Origin: JAHEAO01 sp041633555
GTDB lineage: Bacteria; Pseudomonadota; Alphaproteobacteria; Rhodobacterales; Rhodobacteraceae
DNA length: 64,000 nucleotides
Assembly (NCBI GenBank): GCA_041633555.1
Contig: JBFKFZ010000002.1
Span: forward strand, 62,001 to 126,000
Direction: 5' to 3'
Part shown: piece by piece, positions 25,833 through 34,988 of the stretch
How positions within the stretch are numbered: position 1 is the stretch's first letter
Layout: every line of letters starts with the position of its first letter
Translations under genes and position numbers: made by a program
Notes under the pieces: model-generated
What the model was told of the DNA's origin: nothing
The model's input: the letters and a program-made list of their open reading frames with translations, nothing else
The model's database searches: none

Positions 25833-26828
25833 TCAGGCCTCTGCGTAAATGTCGGTCCAGAGCTCGTCGAGCTGCGGCTCGGGGCTTTCCTTGGCGAATT
25901 CAGCGGCATCGTTGACGATTGCCTTGATCTGCTTGTCGATGGCCTTCAGATCATCCTCGCTTGCATGCTTGCCCGAAAGCAACAGCGACCGGACATGTTC
26001 GATCGCGTCGCGCTCTTCCCGGATCTTCTGCACTTCTTCGCGAGTTCGGTACTTGGCCGGGTCTGACATCGAATGACCGCGATACCGGTAAGTCTTGACC
26101 TCGAGAATGTAGGGGCCCTTGCCGGCGCGGCAATGCGCCACCGCCTTCTCCCCCGCAGCCTTCACCGCGAGCACATCCATTCCGTCGACCTCTTCGCCCG
26201 GAATTCCATAGGCGGCACCACGTTCCCACATGCTGGGGGATTTGGTCGACCGCTTAACGCTGGTCCCCATCGCATACTGGTTGTTCTCGATCACAAAGAT
26301 CACCGGCAGATCCCATAGTTCGGCCATGTTGTAGGTCTCGTAGACCTGGCCCTGGTTCGCGGCGCCGTCGCCGAAATAGGTGAAGGTCACACTGCCGGTT
26401 TCAAGATACTTGTCGGCTAGCGCCAGACCGGCGCCAATCGGAACCTGGGCCGCGACGATCCCGTGCCCGCCATAGAAATCCTTCTCTTTTGAGAACATGT
26501 GCATCGAGCCGCCCTTGCCCTTGGAATAGCCGCCTTCGCGACCGGTCAGCTCGGCCATCACTCCCTTCGGATTCATACCACAGGCCAGCATGTGGCCATG
26601 ATCGCGGTAAGAGGTGATCCGCTTGTCGCCTTCCTCGGCTGCAGCTTCAAGCCCGACGACAACGGCTTCTTGGCCGATATAAAGGTGGCAGAACCCGCCG
26701 ATCAGCCCCATGCCATAAAGCTGCCCTGCCTTCTCTTCGAATCGGCGGATCAGCAGCATCTCTCGGTAATATTCGAGCAGTTCTTCCTTGGAAACATTCG
26801 GCTTGGTGGCGCGTTTTGCGGCGGCCAT
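25833..26828 (-). CDS. pdhA: pyruvate dehydrogenase E1 alpha
   Basis: Alpha subunit of E1, which decarboxylates pyruvate on thiamin diphosphate, 331 residues. The ThDP motif runs from GDGAANQG (153-160) to ENN (181-183). SYRDHGHMLACG and the phosphorylation-loop-like YRYRGHSMSDPAKYRTREE are conserved. The start at 26828 is chosen because AGGAGG lies at the proper distance; a few in-frame codons upstream are less likely. It heads the pdhABC operon, with a palindromic site 25-46 bases upstream. Confidence 0.97.
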   Translation of the reverse strand: MAAAKRATKPNVSKEELLEYYREMLLIRRFEEKAGQLYGMGLIGGFCHLYIGQEAVVVGLEAAAEEGDKRITSYRDHGHMLACGMNPKGVMAELTGREGGYSKGKGGSMHMFSKEKDFYGGHGIVAAQVPIGAGLALADKYLETGSVTFTYFGDGAANQGQVYETYNMAELWDLPVIFVIENNQYAMGTSVKRSTKSPSMWERGAAYGIPGEEVDGMDVLAVKAAGEKAVAHCRAGKGPYILEVKTYRYRGHSMSDPAKYRTREEVQKIREERDAIEHVRSLLLSGKHASEDDLKAIDKQIKAIVNDAAEFAKESPEPQLDELWTDIYAEA

Positions 26829-26852
26829 TGGCATCCTCCTCGGCTTCACACT

Positions 26853-26874
26853 GATAGTTTAACGCTAAACTATC
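26853..26874. promoter_or_regulatory. perfect palindromic operator upstream of pdhA
   Basis: GATAGTTTA (26853-26861), ACGC, and TAAACTATC (26866-26874) form an exact 9-base inverted repeat. It overlaps the place where a promoter for pdhABC would be expected, so repression or autoregulated control is likely. The arms fit a symmetric dimeric repressor (for example MarR- or Rrf2-like). No regulator gene is adjacent. Region 26829-26989 holds nothing else recognisable. Confidence 0.7.
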
Positions 26875-26989
26875 CTCGACGAAAGCGGCATCGCGCGTCA
26901 GACCCGCGATTGGCCTGCGACCGGGCGACGATTGACATGATCGAAAGCCAGAGCTCGGATCGCCGATCGGACAAACCAATCCACAAGAC

Positions 26990-27292
26990 CTAGCGAATGA
27001 CAACCTCGTCCATGCGGACCAGGCCCAGAACATCGCGGGCCTGTTCATCCAGCAGATCCAGATCAAGAAACTCATCGGACAGGCGATGTGTCTTGTTGCG
27101 CATCTCCGCCACTTCCGACTTCAGCCGGTCGCGCTCAAACTTCAGCGCTTCCGACTCTGCCTCGATGGCAATACGACGAAAAAGCCCGAAATCTCCCTGG
27201 ACGCTGGCGAAGGTGAAATAGGTTCCAAGCGCGAAGATGATCGCGAAATAGATCACTGCGCCATAGGTCGGGTTATTGCTCTGAACACTCAT
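26990..27292 (-). CDS. ftsB: septum formation initiator (FtsB/DivIC)
   Basis: Small bitopic division protein of 100 residues. A short cytoplasmic N-terminus leads to one membrane helix (about 13-33), then a periplasmic coiled coil (FERDRLKSEVAEMRNKTHRL) and a C-terminal segment LLDEQARDVLGLVRMDEVVI typical of the FtsB/DivIC family. The start ATG at 27292 is favoured because upstream codons lack similarity. It lies 161 bases upstream of pdhA on the same strand, an arrangement shared with other Rhodobacterales. It is divergent from aidB. Confidence 0.9.
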   Translation of the reverse strand: MSVQSNNPTYGAVIYFAIIFALGTYFTFASVQGDFGLFRRIAIEAESEALKFERDRLKSEVAEMRNKTHRLSDEFLDLDLLDEQARDVLGLVRMDEVVIR

Positions 27293-27473
27293 CTTGTCGC
27301 CTCGATCGCCGTCTCTGCGTACGGCTTTGGCGGACAATGGCACAGCTGGACCTTCTTGTGAATCCTGTTTCGATGCAGAAGGGTGTATATTCGGGCGGGC
27401 AGGGGATGTTGACAACAACTCGACCTTTTGCGGCGCGGGTGTTTCGCGCTATCTTCGGGCGGGAGGCCGCACA

Positions 27474-29093
27474 ATGCCCAGATTGCCCGCCAGAACCAAT
27501 CTCGTCACCCATACCGTCAGCAATCAGCCGGACTTCTCGATGGACCGGGATCTGTGGATGTCCGATCGGCCGCTGCGGAGTTTTGTCAAGGAATTCGAAG
27601 GGCTGTCGGACGCACTTTCTGGCTACGGCAAGGTGCTGGGGCGGGCGGACATGCGCGAGGCCGGGCGGCTGGCCAACCGGCACTGGCCGGAACTGAAGTC
27701 GTTCGACCGCGCTGGCAGGCGATTGGATGAGGTCGAGTTTCATCCCGCCTACCACGAACTTTTGGCCCTCGGCATCTCGTACGGCTATTCCGCCATCGCA
27801 TGGGAGGGAAAGCGGGGAGGGCAGGTCACCCATGCGGCGATGGTCTACCTCGCGAGTCAGACAGAGCCCGGCACCTGCTGTCCGATGACAATGACCTATG
27901 CGGCGATTCCCGCCTTGGCCGCCTATCCGGAGCTGTGTGACATCTGGCGACCCAAACTGGTATCCCGCGAATACGACCCGGCCATCAGACAGATAGTGCA
28001 AAAGCGCGGGGCGACGCTTGGAATGGCGATGACCGAGAAGCAGGGCGGATCGGACGTGCGCAGCAACGAAACAACAGCCACACGCGAGGGCGATCACTAT
28101 CGACTGACCGGGCACAAATGGTTCTGCTCCGCGCCGATGTCCGACGGGTTCCTGACGTTGGCGAAGGCGCAGGGCGAATTGACATGCTTCCTCGTGCCGC
28201 GCTGGCTTGAGGGAGAGCGGAACAACATCCACCTGATGCGGCTGAAGGACAAGCTCGGCAATCGCGCGAATGCCTCTGCCGAGATCGAATATCACGGCGC
28301 GCTGGCCCGCCGGCTCGGAGACGAAGGCAACGGCGTGCGCACTATCATCGAGATGGTGCACCACACGCGCCTCGATACCGCGATGGCGCCGGCGGGCCTT
28401 ATGCGGGCAGCGCTTGCCGAAGCCAAGCACTGGTGCGACCATCGTTCGGTCTTTCAGAAACACCTCATCGACCAGCCGCTGATGCGCTCGGTGCTGGCCG
28501 ATCTTGCGCTCGATTGGGAAGGTGCGCTGGCCCTGGGCCTCTATGTCGCGCGGGCCTACGAGGCGCAGACCGGCGCCGAGCGAAGCTTTGCGCGGATCGG
28601 GGTGGCGCTTGCGAAATTCCTGTCAAACAAGCTTTGTCCCAACCTCGTCTGCGAGGCAATGGAGGCGCTGGGCGGCATGGGCTATGTCGAAGACACGCCG
28701 CTGCCGATGCTCTACCGCGAGGCGCCGCTGAACGCAATCTGGGAGGGCTCGGGCAATGTCATCTGCCTTGACGTTCTGCGCACGCTTGCCAGCGACCCGG
28801 CTGCCAAGGCGGCGCTGAACAGCGAGTTCGACGCGGTTATTGGCGCGGATCGCCGCTATGACCTCGCCCTGCAGGCGCACCGTCAGCGTTGGCCCGGCAT
28901 TCCGACTGAAGACGAGGCGCGATGGTTCACCGAAGGCGCTGCGGCGCTGCTGACCGCATCGGTGCTGCTTCGTCACGCCCCAGCCGCGGTTGCCGACGGC
29001 TATGTCGCGACCCGTGTCAGCGGCGAACGGGGCCGCGTTGCGGGCGCGGTTTCAGGCCTCGATACCGAGGCGCTGATCGCGCGGATCGGGTGA
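27474..29093 (+). CDS. aidB: acyl-CoA dehydrogenase family protein AidB
   Basis: Flavoprotein of the acyl-CoA dehydrogenase family, 539 residues, close to the 541 of E. coli AidB. Its features include THTVSNQPDF, FHPAYHEL, MGMTEKQGGSDVRSN-like text (MAMTEKQGGSDVRSN), HKWFCSAPMSD and the C-terminal MEALGGMGYVEDTPLP and YREAPLNAIWEGSGNV. E. coli AidB binds DNA and limits alkylation damage, and the same scaffold is here. The ATG at 27474 follows GGGAGG. An ACAD with ordinary fatty-acyl substrate is less likely given the AidB-specific segments. Confidence 0.93.
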   Translation: MPRLPARTNLVTHTVSNQPDFSMDRDLWMSDRPLRSFVKEFEGLSDALSGYGKVLGRADMREAGRLANRHWPELKSFDRAGRRLDEVEFHPAYHELLALGISYGYSAIAWEGKRGGQVTHAAMVYLASQTEPGTCCPMTMTYAAIPALAAYPELCDIWRPKLVSREYDPAIRQIVQKRGATLGMAMTEKQGGSDVRSNETTATREGDHYRLTGHKWFCSAPMSDGFLTLAKAQGELTCFLVPRWLEGERNNIHLMRLKDKLGNRANASAEIEYHGALARRLGDEGNGVRTIIEMVHHTRLDTAMAPAGLMRAALAEAKHWCDHRSVFQKHLIDQPLMRSVLADLALDWEGALALGLYVARAYEAQTGAERSFARIGVALAKFLSNKLCPNLVCEAMEALGGMGYVEDTPLPMLYREAPLNAIWEGSGNVICLDVLRTLASDPAAKAALNSEFDAVIGADRRYDLALQAHRQRWPGIPTEDEARWFTEGAAALLTASVLLRHAPAAVADGYVATRVSGERGRVAGAVSGLDTEALIARIG

Positions 29094-29112
29094 CGGGCTC
29101 TGGCGTTGCGCC

Positions 29113-30006
29113 TCAGCCGGCGACCGAGGCGTCATAGATGCTCTGGATCGTGCTATCGAGCATCTTATTAAACTCGGCATCGTCCTGCTGAGCCGACAGC
29201 CCCTCGGTCAGGGCGCGCGAAAAACTGGCGATCACGCCGGTATTCTGGGCGAGCTTTTCATTGGCTTCGGCGCGGGTATAGCCGCCCGACAGCGCCACGA
29301 TGCGCATGATGCGCGGATGATCGACCAGCGACTTGTACTGATTGGCCGTCGTCGGCAGAGTCAGCTTCAGCATCACCTGCTGGCCGTCCGGCAGCGCGTC
29401 GAGCTGCTTTGACAGTTCCGCCAGCAGGATGTCCTCGGCCTCGGCCTTGTCGGTGATCGAGATTGTCACTTCCGGTTCGATGATCGGCATCAGATCGTGT
29501 CCAAGAACCTGTTTTCCGATTTCGAACTGCTGGGCCACATTCGCGGCGATCCCGGTCTGGGATGCCGCGTCGATGACCGATCGCATCTTGGTTCCGAATA
29601 TCCCCAAGGCCTTGGCGCGGGGCAACAACTGGTCGAGCCCCGGCATCGGCTTCATCAGACGCGTGCCGTCGGCCTTCTCCTCAAGCCCCTTGTCGATCTT
29701 CAGAAACGGCACCACGCCGCGCTCTTCCCAGAGATATTTCGCGGTAGGTTTGCCGCCGACCTGCCGATCCATCGTGTTTTCGAACAGGATCGCGCCGATG
29801 ACCCGTTCGCCGGTAAAGGCAGGCGAGGTCATGATCCGGCTGCGCATCTCGTGGATGAGGTCAAACATCTGATCGTCCGAGGAATAGGAATCCTCGGCGA
29901 CCCCGTAAAGCCGTAGCGCCTTTGGGGTCGAGCCGCCGCTCTGATCAAGGGCGGCAACAAATCCCTTGCCGCTTTGCATCTGTGTCGCTTGCTTGGAATT
30001 AGTCAT
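29113..30006 (-). CDS. fda: class I fructose-bisphosphate aldolase
   Basis: Glycolytic and gluconeogenic aldolase (EC 4.1.2.13) of the metal-independent Schiff-base type, 297 residues. The N-terminal VAALDQSGGSTPKAL, the segment GVVPFLKIDKGLEE, IIEPEV (about 175-180) and a likely Schiff-base Lys214 in VMLKLTLPT, followed by LSGGYTRAEAN, mark this small bacterial class I family. It is downstream of pgk on the same strand with a 99-base gap, a common glycolytic pairing. Confidence 0.93.
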   Translation of the reverse strand: MTNSKQATQMQSGKGFVAALDQSGGSTPKALRLYGVAEDSYSSDDQMFDLIHEMRSRIMTSPAFTGERVIGAILFENTMDRQVGGKPTAKYLWEERGVVPFLKIDKGLEEKADGTRLMKPMPGLDQLLPRAKALGIFGTKMRSVIDAASQTGIAANVAQQFEIGKQVLGHDLMPIIEPEVTISITDKAEAEDILLAELSKQLDALPDGQQVMLKLTLPTTANQYKSLVDHPRIMRIVALSGGYTRAEANEKLAQNTGVIASFSRALTEGLSAQQDDAEFNKMLDSTIQSIYDASVAG

Positions 30007-30105
30007 GCTTCCCGCCTGAAACTGGTGCTGAAATCGCGTGATTACCGCTCAGATCTCTTTAGGGCCCGGTCCCACGCGTTGCAATCATGATGACGCTAAC
30101 AGCGC

Positions 30106-31296
30106 CTAATTCTCCAGCGCGGCCACTCCGGGCAGTGTCTTTCCCTCCATCCATTCCAGAAACGCCCCCCCCGCGGTCGATATGTAGCTGAAGTCGTCAG
30201 CGACGCCCGCATGGTTGAGGGCCGAGACGGTATCGCCACCACCGGCGACCGATGTCAGCTGTCCCGCGCGGGTCAGTTCAGCGGCATTGCGGGCCGCAGC
30301 GACAGTGGCTGCGTCGAAGGGTTCGATCTCGAATGCGCCGAGCGGGCCATTCCAGATCAAGGTCCGGCATTTCGCAAAGATGGCCGCGACCAGCTCGACG
30401 GTTTTTGGGCCGGCATCCAGTATCATCCCGTCCTCAGGGCAGTCGTCGACATCAAGAACCGAATGGTCCGCATTGGCTGCGAATTCGCGTGCCACCACGA
30501 TATCTGCAGGCAACAGGATCTCGCATCCCGCCTCGTCGGCCTTTTTCAGGATCTCCCGGGCGGTTTTGGCGAGGTCATGCTCAGCCAGGGATTTCCCGAC
30601 GCCAATACCTTGCGCGGCAAGGAACGTGTTGGCCATGCCGCCGCCGATCACCAAGAATTCGACCTTGCGGACAAGATTGCCCAGAAGATCGAGTTTTGTC
30701 GATACTTTCGCGCCGCCGACGACAGCAACGACCGGGCGTTCGGGACTGCCTAGTGCTGCTTCCAGCGCGGTCAGTTCGGCCTGCATTAGCCGTCCAGCCG
30801 CGGCGGGGATTAGCTGCGCGATACCCTCGGTCGAGCCATGGGCCCGGTGCGCTGCGGAAAAGGCGTCATTCACATAGACGTCGCCGAGTGCTGCCAGTGC
30901 CGCAGCGAAGGCAGGATCGTTCCTTTCCTCTCCGGCGTGAAACCGGGTGTTTTCCAGCAGCAGCACATCACCCCCTGCCAGCGCGGCCACGGCATTCTTC
31001 GCCGCGCCGCCGATGCAATCCTCGGCGAACCGGACTTCTGCCCCGATATACTCTTGTAGCATGGGCACCAGCGGTTTTAGCGACATCTCGGGCACGACCT
31101 TGCCCTTCGGCCGGTCAAAATGCGCCAGGAGAACTGGCTTGCCGCCAGCCTTCAGGATGTCCTTTACCGTAGGCACAATGCGCTCGATCCGGGTTGCATC
31201 CGTGACCTTGCCTTCCTCTACCGGGACGTTGATGTCGACACGGGTCAGCACGACCTTTCCGGCAAGATCGAGATCGTCGAGGGTCTTCCAACTCAT
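30106..31296 (-). CDS. pgk: phosphoglycerate kinase
   Basis: Transfers phosphate from 1,3-bisphosphoglycerate to ADP, 396 residues. Substrate-binding arginine segments VLTRVDINVP and FDRPKG are near the N-terminus, VYVNDAFSAAHRAH marks the signature, and VVGGAKVSTKLDLL and GGGDTVSALNHAG form the nucleotide site. The start at 31296 follows AAGGAGCC; an in-frame upstream ATG is less likely. It precedes the aldolase gene on the minus strand and is divergent from the cyclophilin genes. Confidence 0.98.
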   Translation of the reverse strand: MSWKTLDDLDLAGKVVLTRVDINVPVEEGKVTDATRIERIVPTVKDILKAGGKPVLLAHFDRPKGKVVPEMSLKPLVPMLQEYIGAEVRFAEDCIGGAAKNAVAALAGGDVLLLENTRFHAGEERNDPAFAAALAALGDVYVNDAFSAAHRAHGSTEGIAQLIPAAAGRLMQAELTALEAALGSPERPVVAVVGGAKVSTKLDLLGNLVRKVEFLVIGGGMANTFLAAQGIGVGKSLAEHDLAKTAREILKKADEAGCEILLPADIVVAREFAANADHSVLDVDDCPEDGMILDAGPKTVELVAAIFAKCRTLIWNGPLGAFEIEPFDAATVAAARNAAELTRAGQLTSVAGGGDTVSALNHAGVADDFSYISTAGGAFLEWMEGKTLPGVAALEN

Positions 31297-31422
31297 CGGC
31301 TGGCTCCTTATGGGCGGGCAGTTGCCTCTATCCACCCGATCTGGGGCACGGCGTCAACATCGCCCTTTCCCTTCGACGCCTTGCGGCCTAGTTTGCCGCA
31401 AAATTATGCAAAGGAGGGCCCG

Positions 31423-31929
31423 ATGGCCGATATCAAAGACCCCGAGAACACCATTCTGATGGAATTGAAGGGCGGCACGGTGACAATCGAACTGTTGCCA
31501 AATGTGGCGCCGAAGCATGCCGAGCGGATGAAAGAGCTTGCCCGGTCCGGGGCCTATGACAATGTCGTCTTTCACCGGGTGATCGACGGTTTCATGGCGC
31601 AGACCGGCGATGTCGCGCATGGCAATGCCGAGAAGGACTTTCAAATCGGACGTGCCGGGACCGGTGGTTCGGATATGCCCGATCTGCCTGCCGAGTTCTC
31701 GAAACTGCCACATGACCGGGGCACGCTGGGGGCGGCGCGCTCGTCCAACCCGAACTCGGCCAACAGCCAGTTCTTCATCAATTTCAAGGACAACAGCTTC
31801 CTCAACGGCCAATACACCGTCTACGGTCGGGTGATCTCGGGTATGGAGTATGTCGATGCCATCGAGCGCGGCGAGCCGCCGATGAACCCGGACCGGATGA
31901 TCAGCGTCAAGGTCGCGGCAGATGCGTAG
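31423..31929 (+). CDS. ppiB: cytoplasmic peptidyl-prolyl cis-trans isomerase (cyclophilin)
   Basis: Cyclophilin-type proline isomerase of 168 residues with no signal peptide. The catalytic Arg region reads FHRVIDGFMAQTGD, and NSANSQFFINF and LNGQYTVYGRV complete the active site. AGGAGGGCCCG precedes the ATG. Its end overlaps the start of the next cyclophilin gene by 8 bases. The pair was probably created by duplication, one copy for the cytoplasm and one for the envelope. Confidence 0.93.
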   Translation: MADIKDPENTILMELKGGTVTIELLPNVAPKHAERMKELARSGAYDNVVFHRVIDGFMAQTGDVAHGNAEKDFQIGRAGTGGSDMPDLPAEFSKLPHDRGTLGAARSSNPNSANSQFFINFKDNSFLNGQYTVYGRVISGMEYVDAIERGEPPMNPDRMISVKVAADA

Positions 31930-32548
31930 CAGCAACGTCCTTTTCGCGGCGCTGATGATCCTCGGCGTCGCGGTCCTCGGCTATTACTACTGGCAAGAGA
32001 CGCTTCCGGATCAGGCCGTCGCCCAGCCGGTCGTGGCAGGCGATGTTGAGGGGCCGGTGATCGATATCGAGGTGGCAGGCGAGGCAAACGGCAACATCCG
32101 CGTCAAGCTCTTTGCGGATGTCGCGCCGCAACATGTTGAACGGATATCGCAACTGGTTGCTGCCGGTGCCTATGATAACATTGTTTTCCATCGGGTGATC
32201 GATGGTTTCATGGCGCAGACCGGCGATGTTCAGTTCGGCAAGGCGGGCGAAGATACCAGCCGCGCCGGGATGGGCGGCTCGGACATGGACGATCTGGCGG
32301 CCGAATTCTCCAGCCTGCCGTTTGACCGCGGTATGGTCGGCATGGCGCGCTCGGCCAGCCCGAACTCTGCCAACAGCCAGTTCTTCATCATGTTCGCGCC
32401 CGCGCCGCACCTTGACGGTCAGTACACTATCGTCGGCCAAGTCATTGAAGGGCTTGACGTTCTCGATGCGATCAAGCGCGGAACCGGCGGCAACGGCGCG
32501 GTGACGGCCGAGCCGGACGTCATGGTGCGTGTGACGCTTACCGAGTAG
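31922..32548 (+). CDS. envelope-located peptidyl-prolyl cis-trans isomerase (cyclophilin)
   Basis: Second cyclophilin, 208 residues. It begins with MRSSNVLFAALMILGVAVLG, a hydrophobic stretch that is either a membrane anchor or signal peptide, followed by a linker and the cyclophilin domain (VFHRVIDGFMAQTGD, NSANSQFFIMF, LDGQYTIVGQV). The two active-site motifs match those of the preceding gene almost exactly. It starts within the end of ppiB, so translation is coupled. Role in folding of periplasmic proteins is inferred from the leader. Confidence 0.9.
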   Translation: MRSSNVLFAALMILGVAVLGYYYWQETLPDQAVAQPVVAGDVEGPVIDIEVAGEANGNIRVKLFADVAPQHVERISQLVAAGAYDNIVFHRVIDGFMAQTGDVQFGKAGEDTSRAGMGGSDMDDLAAEFSSLPFDRGMVGMARSASPNSANSQFFIMFAPAPHLDGQYTIVGQVIEGLDVLDAIKRGTGGNGAVTAEPDVMVRVTLTE

Positions 32549-32623
32549 CGGGCGGTCAATCCCGCGTGAGGCGGGCTATGCGAGACGGCCCTCCTGTGGC
32601 AGCGTGTCCGGGGGAGGCCGGCC

Positions 32624-33598
32624 ATGATCAATCTACGACATTGTATTGCTGCACTAATTCTGGTTGTGACCGGAGGAATGGCAGCGGCCAACCCGGATTT
32701 CTGGAAGCACGAATGGCCCAACACGGATTTCAGCCGTAGCAATGTCGCAAGCTGGGTCGAAATCCTCTCGGGCGGGCCCCCCAAGGACGGCATCCCCGCG
32801 CTGTCGGACCCGGCATTCCGAAAGGTGGCGGAGGAGACCAGCATCGGTGATCGCGAGCCGGTCATTACTCTGGAAATCAACGGTGTAGAGCCCAGAGCTT
32901 ATCCAATTCGCTACCTCACTTGGCATGAGATCGTCAACGATGTCGTGGGAGGTCTGCCGGTGGTGGTGACCTTCTGTCCCCTGTGCAATTCCGGCATGGT
33001 GTTCGACAGGCGGGTTAACGGCGAACTCAGGACATTCGGGGTGTCCGGAAAGCTCCGCTATTCCGACATGGTGATGTATGACCGCGAAACCGAAAGCTGG
33101 TGGCAGCAGGCCATTGGCGAAGGGATCGTGGGTCAACATACCGGCGACCAACTGGTGCAATTGCCAGCCTGGATGGAAAGCTGGGCGGAATTCAAGACCC
33201 GCAATCCCGACGGCCTGGTCATGGACGAGCCGGGCTGGCCGCGGCAATACGGCCGCAATCCCTACGTCAATTATGACAGTTCGAGGCGGCCGTTCCTCTA
33301 TAACGGAGAGGATCCGCCGCACGGGGTCCCGCCCTTGATGCGGGTGGTGCGCGTCGGTGAAAGGGCCTGGACTTATGACCGGATTCGGAAGGAAAAACAG
33401 ATAGATGAAGCCGGTGTTTCAATCAGCTGGACTTCCGGGCAGGCCTCTGCGCTCGACACCGGACGCATTTCGCAGGGCAAGGATGTCGGGACCGTGCGGG
33501 TCCGCGATGCTGCCGGAAAGGATGTGCCGCACGACGTGATGTTCGCTTTTGCGTTCCATGCGTTCTGGCCGCAGGGCGCATGGATGCTGGGGCCGTAG
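32624..33598 (+). CDS. DUF3179 domain-containing exported protein
   Basis: A 324-residue protein with signal peptide (about 1-21, ending AAA before NPDFWKHEW). The DUF3179 core is clear: AYPIRYLTWHEIVNDVVGG, then VVVTFCPLCNSGMVFDRRV with a CPLC pair, LRYSDMVMYDRETESWWQQ and the WPRQYGRNPY region. DUF3179 proteins occur widely in bacteria and archaea and have no established function. The Cys pair near Trp and His residues could bind metal or form a disulfide. It is convergent with tyrS and appears to be in its own transcription unit. Confidence 0.9.
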   Translation: MINLRHCIAALILVVTGGMAAANPDFWKHEWPNTDFSRSNVASWVEILSGGPPKDGIPALSDPAFRKVAEETSIGDREPVITLEINGVEPRAYPIRYLTWHEIVNDVVGGLPVVVTFCPLCNSGMVFDRRVNGELRTFGVSGKLRYSDMVMYDRETESWWQQAIGEGIVGQHTGDQLVQLPAWMESWAEFKTRNPDGLVMDEPGWPRQYGRNPYVNYDSSRRPFLYNGEDPPHGVPPLMRVVRVGERAWTYDRIRKEKQIDEAGVSISWTSGQASALDTGRISQGKDVGTVRVRDAAGKDVPHDVMFAFAFHAFWPQGAWMLGP

Positions 33599-33658
33599 GG
33601 ACTACCGACGACTTAAACGTTTGGCAAGGATATGGTGGTCACAAAAGCTGACCCTCCG

Positions 33659-34921
33659 CTAGTCCGCCCAGCTGTCGACCGAGACCAAGGCGTGGCGTTT
33701 CTTACCCGCGCTCAGCTTTAGCGGTTCGGCAAGATCCTTGCTGGTCAGAATCAATCCGGCATCGGTCAACACCTCATCATTCAGCCGCGCGCCCTGATCG
33801 GCGATCAGCCGCTTGGCCTCCTTGCCCGAACCGGCCAGACCGGAGCGAACGATCAGTTGCACGACCGAAATGCCGTCACCGATCTCCGCTGCAGTCAGCG
33901 ACAAGGTCGGCAGATCGTCGCCGATGCCGCCTTTCTCGAACACTTCGCGGGCGGTTGCCTCAGCGGCGGCGGCAGCCCCCGCGGCATGCAGGAGTGTCGT
34001 CACCTCATTTGCCAGCCGGATCTTGGCCTCGTTGATCTCTGACCCTTCTAGCACGCCGAGGCGGTCGCATTCCTCGACCGGCAGCTCGGTGTAGAGCTTC
34101 AGGAACCGCCCTGTATCGGCGTCGGTCGTGTTGCGCCAGAACTGCCAGAACTCGTATGGGCTTAGCATGTCGGCATTCAGCCAGACCGCGCCCGACAGCG
34201 ACTTGCCCATCTTCTTGCCGTCAGAAGTGGTCAGCAAGGGCGAGGTCAGGCCGTAAATCTCGTGATCCAGCACCCGGCGCGTGAGATCAATGCCATTGAC
34301 GATATTGCCCCATTGATCCGAGCCGCCCATTTGCAGAAGGCAGCCATAGCGGCGATTGAGTTCAAGGAAATCGTAGGCCTGCAGGATCATGTAGTTGAAT
34401 TCGAGGAACGACAGCGACTGTTCACGGTCGAGCCGGGACCTGACGCTTTCGAAAGAGAGCATCCGGTTGATCGAGAAATGCCGGCCGATATCGCGCAGGA
34501 AATCGAGGTAGTTCAGGCCGTCCAGCCATTCGGAATTATCAAGCATAAGCGCGTCGGTCTTGCCATCCCCGAACGCGACATAGTTTGTGAAGACCTTGCG
34601 GATGCCGGCGATGTTCTCGGCGATCTGGTCGTGCGTCATCAGCGGACGCTCCTCGGCACGAAAGCTGGGATCGCCGACCTTGGTCGTGCCGCCGCCCATC
34701 AGAACGATCGGCTTGTGGCCAGTCTTTTGCAGCCAGCGCAGCATCATGATCTGGATCAGCGATCCGACATGTAGCGATTTTGCCGTTGCGTCGAAACCGA
34801 TATAGGCGGGGACCACGCCCTTTGCCAAAGCCTCGTCCAGGCCCTGATAATCGGTGCAGTCGGCAAGAAAGCCGCGCTCGATCATCACGCGCAGAAAGTC
34901 GGATTTGGGGTGGTAGGTCAT
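33659..34921 (-). CDS. tyrS: tyrosyl-tRNA synthetase
   Basis: Attaches tyrosine to tRNA-Tyr, 420 residues. Class I signatures: HVGSL (HIGH-type) at 51-55 and KMGKS (KMSKS-type) at 237-241, with the tyrosine-pocket segments YIGFDATAKSLHVG and MGGSDQWGNI between. The C-terminal S4-like domain reads GKEAKRLIADQGARLNDE. The start MTYHPKSDFLRVM at 34921 matches relatives; an ATG 15 bases upstream (34936) is in frame. It is divergent from anmK with about 60 bases between. Confidence 0.97.
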   Translation of the reverse strand: MTYHPKSDFLRVMIERGFLADCTDYQGLDEALAKGVVPAYIGFDATAKSLHVGSLIQIMMLRWLQKTGHKPIVLMGGGTTKVGDPSFRAEERPLMTHDQIAENIAGIRKVFTNYVAFGDGKTDALMLDNSEWLDGLNYLDFLRDIGRHFSINRMLSFESVRSRLDREQSLSFLEFNYMILQAYDFLELNRRYGCLLQMGGSDQWGNIVNGIDLTRRVLDHEIYGLTSPLLTTSDGKKMGKSLSGAVWLNADMLSPYEFWQFWRNTTDADTGRFLKLYTELPVEECDRLGVLEGSEINEAKIRLANEVTTLLHAAGAAAAAEATAREVFEKGGIGDDLPTLSLTAAEIGDGISVVQLIVRSGLAGSGKEAKRLIADQGARLNDEVLTDAGLILTSKDLAEPLKLSAGKKRHALVSVDSWAD

Positions 34922-34988
34922 CGTGATCTTGTCCATTCTTCAGGCTCACCGGCCCTTCTATATAAGTGCCGGCGGCGAAGGTGAAGTG

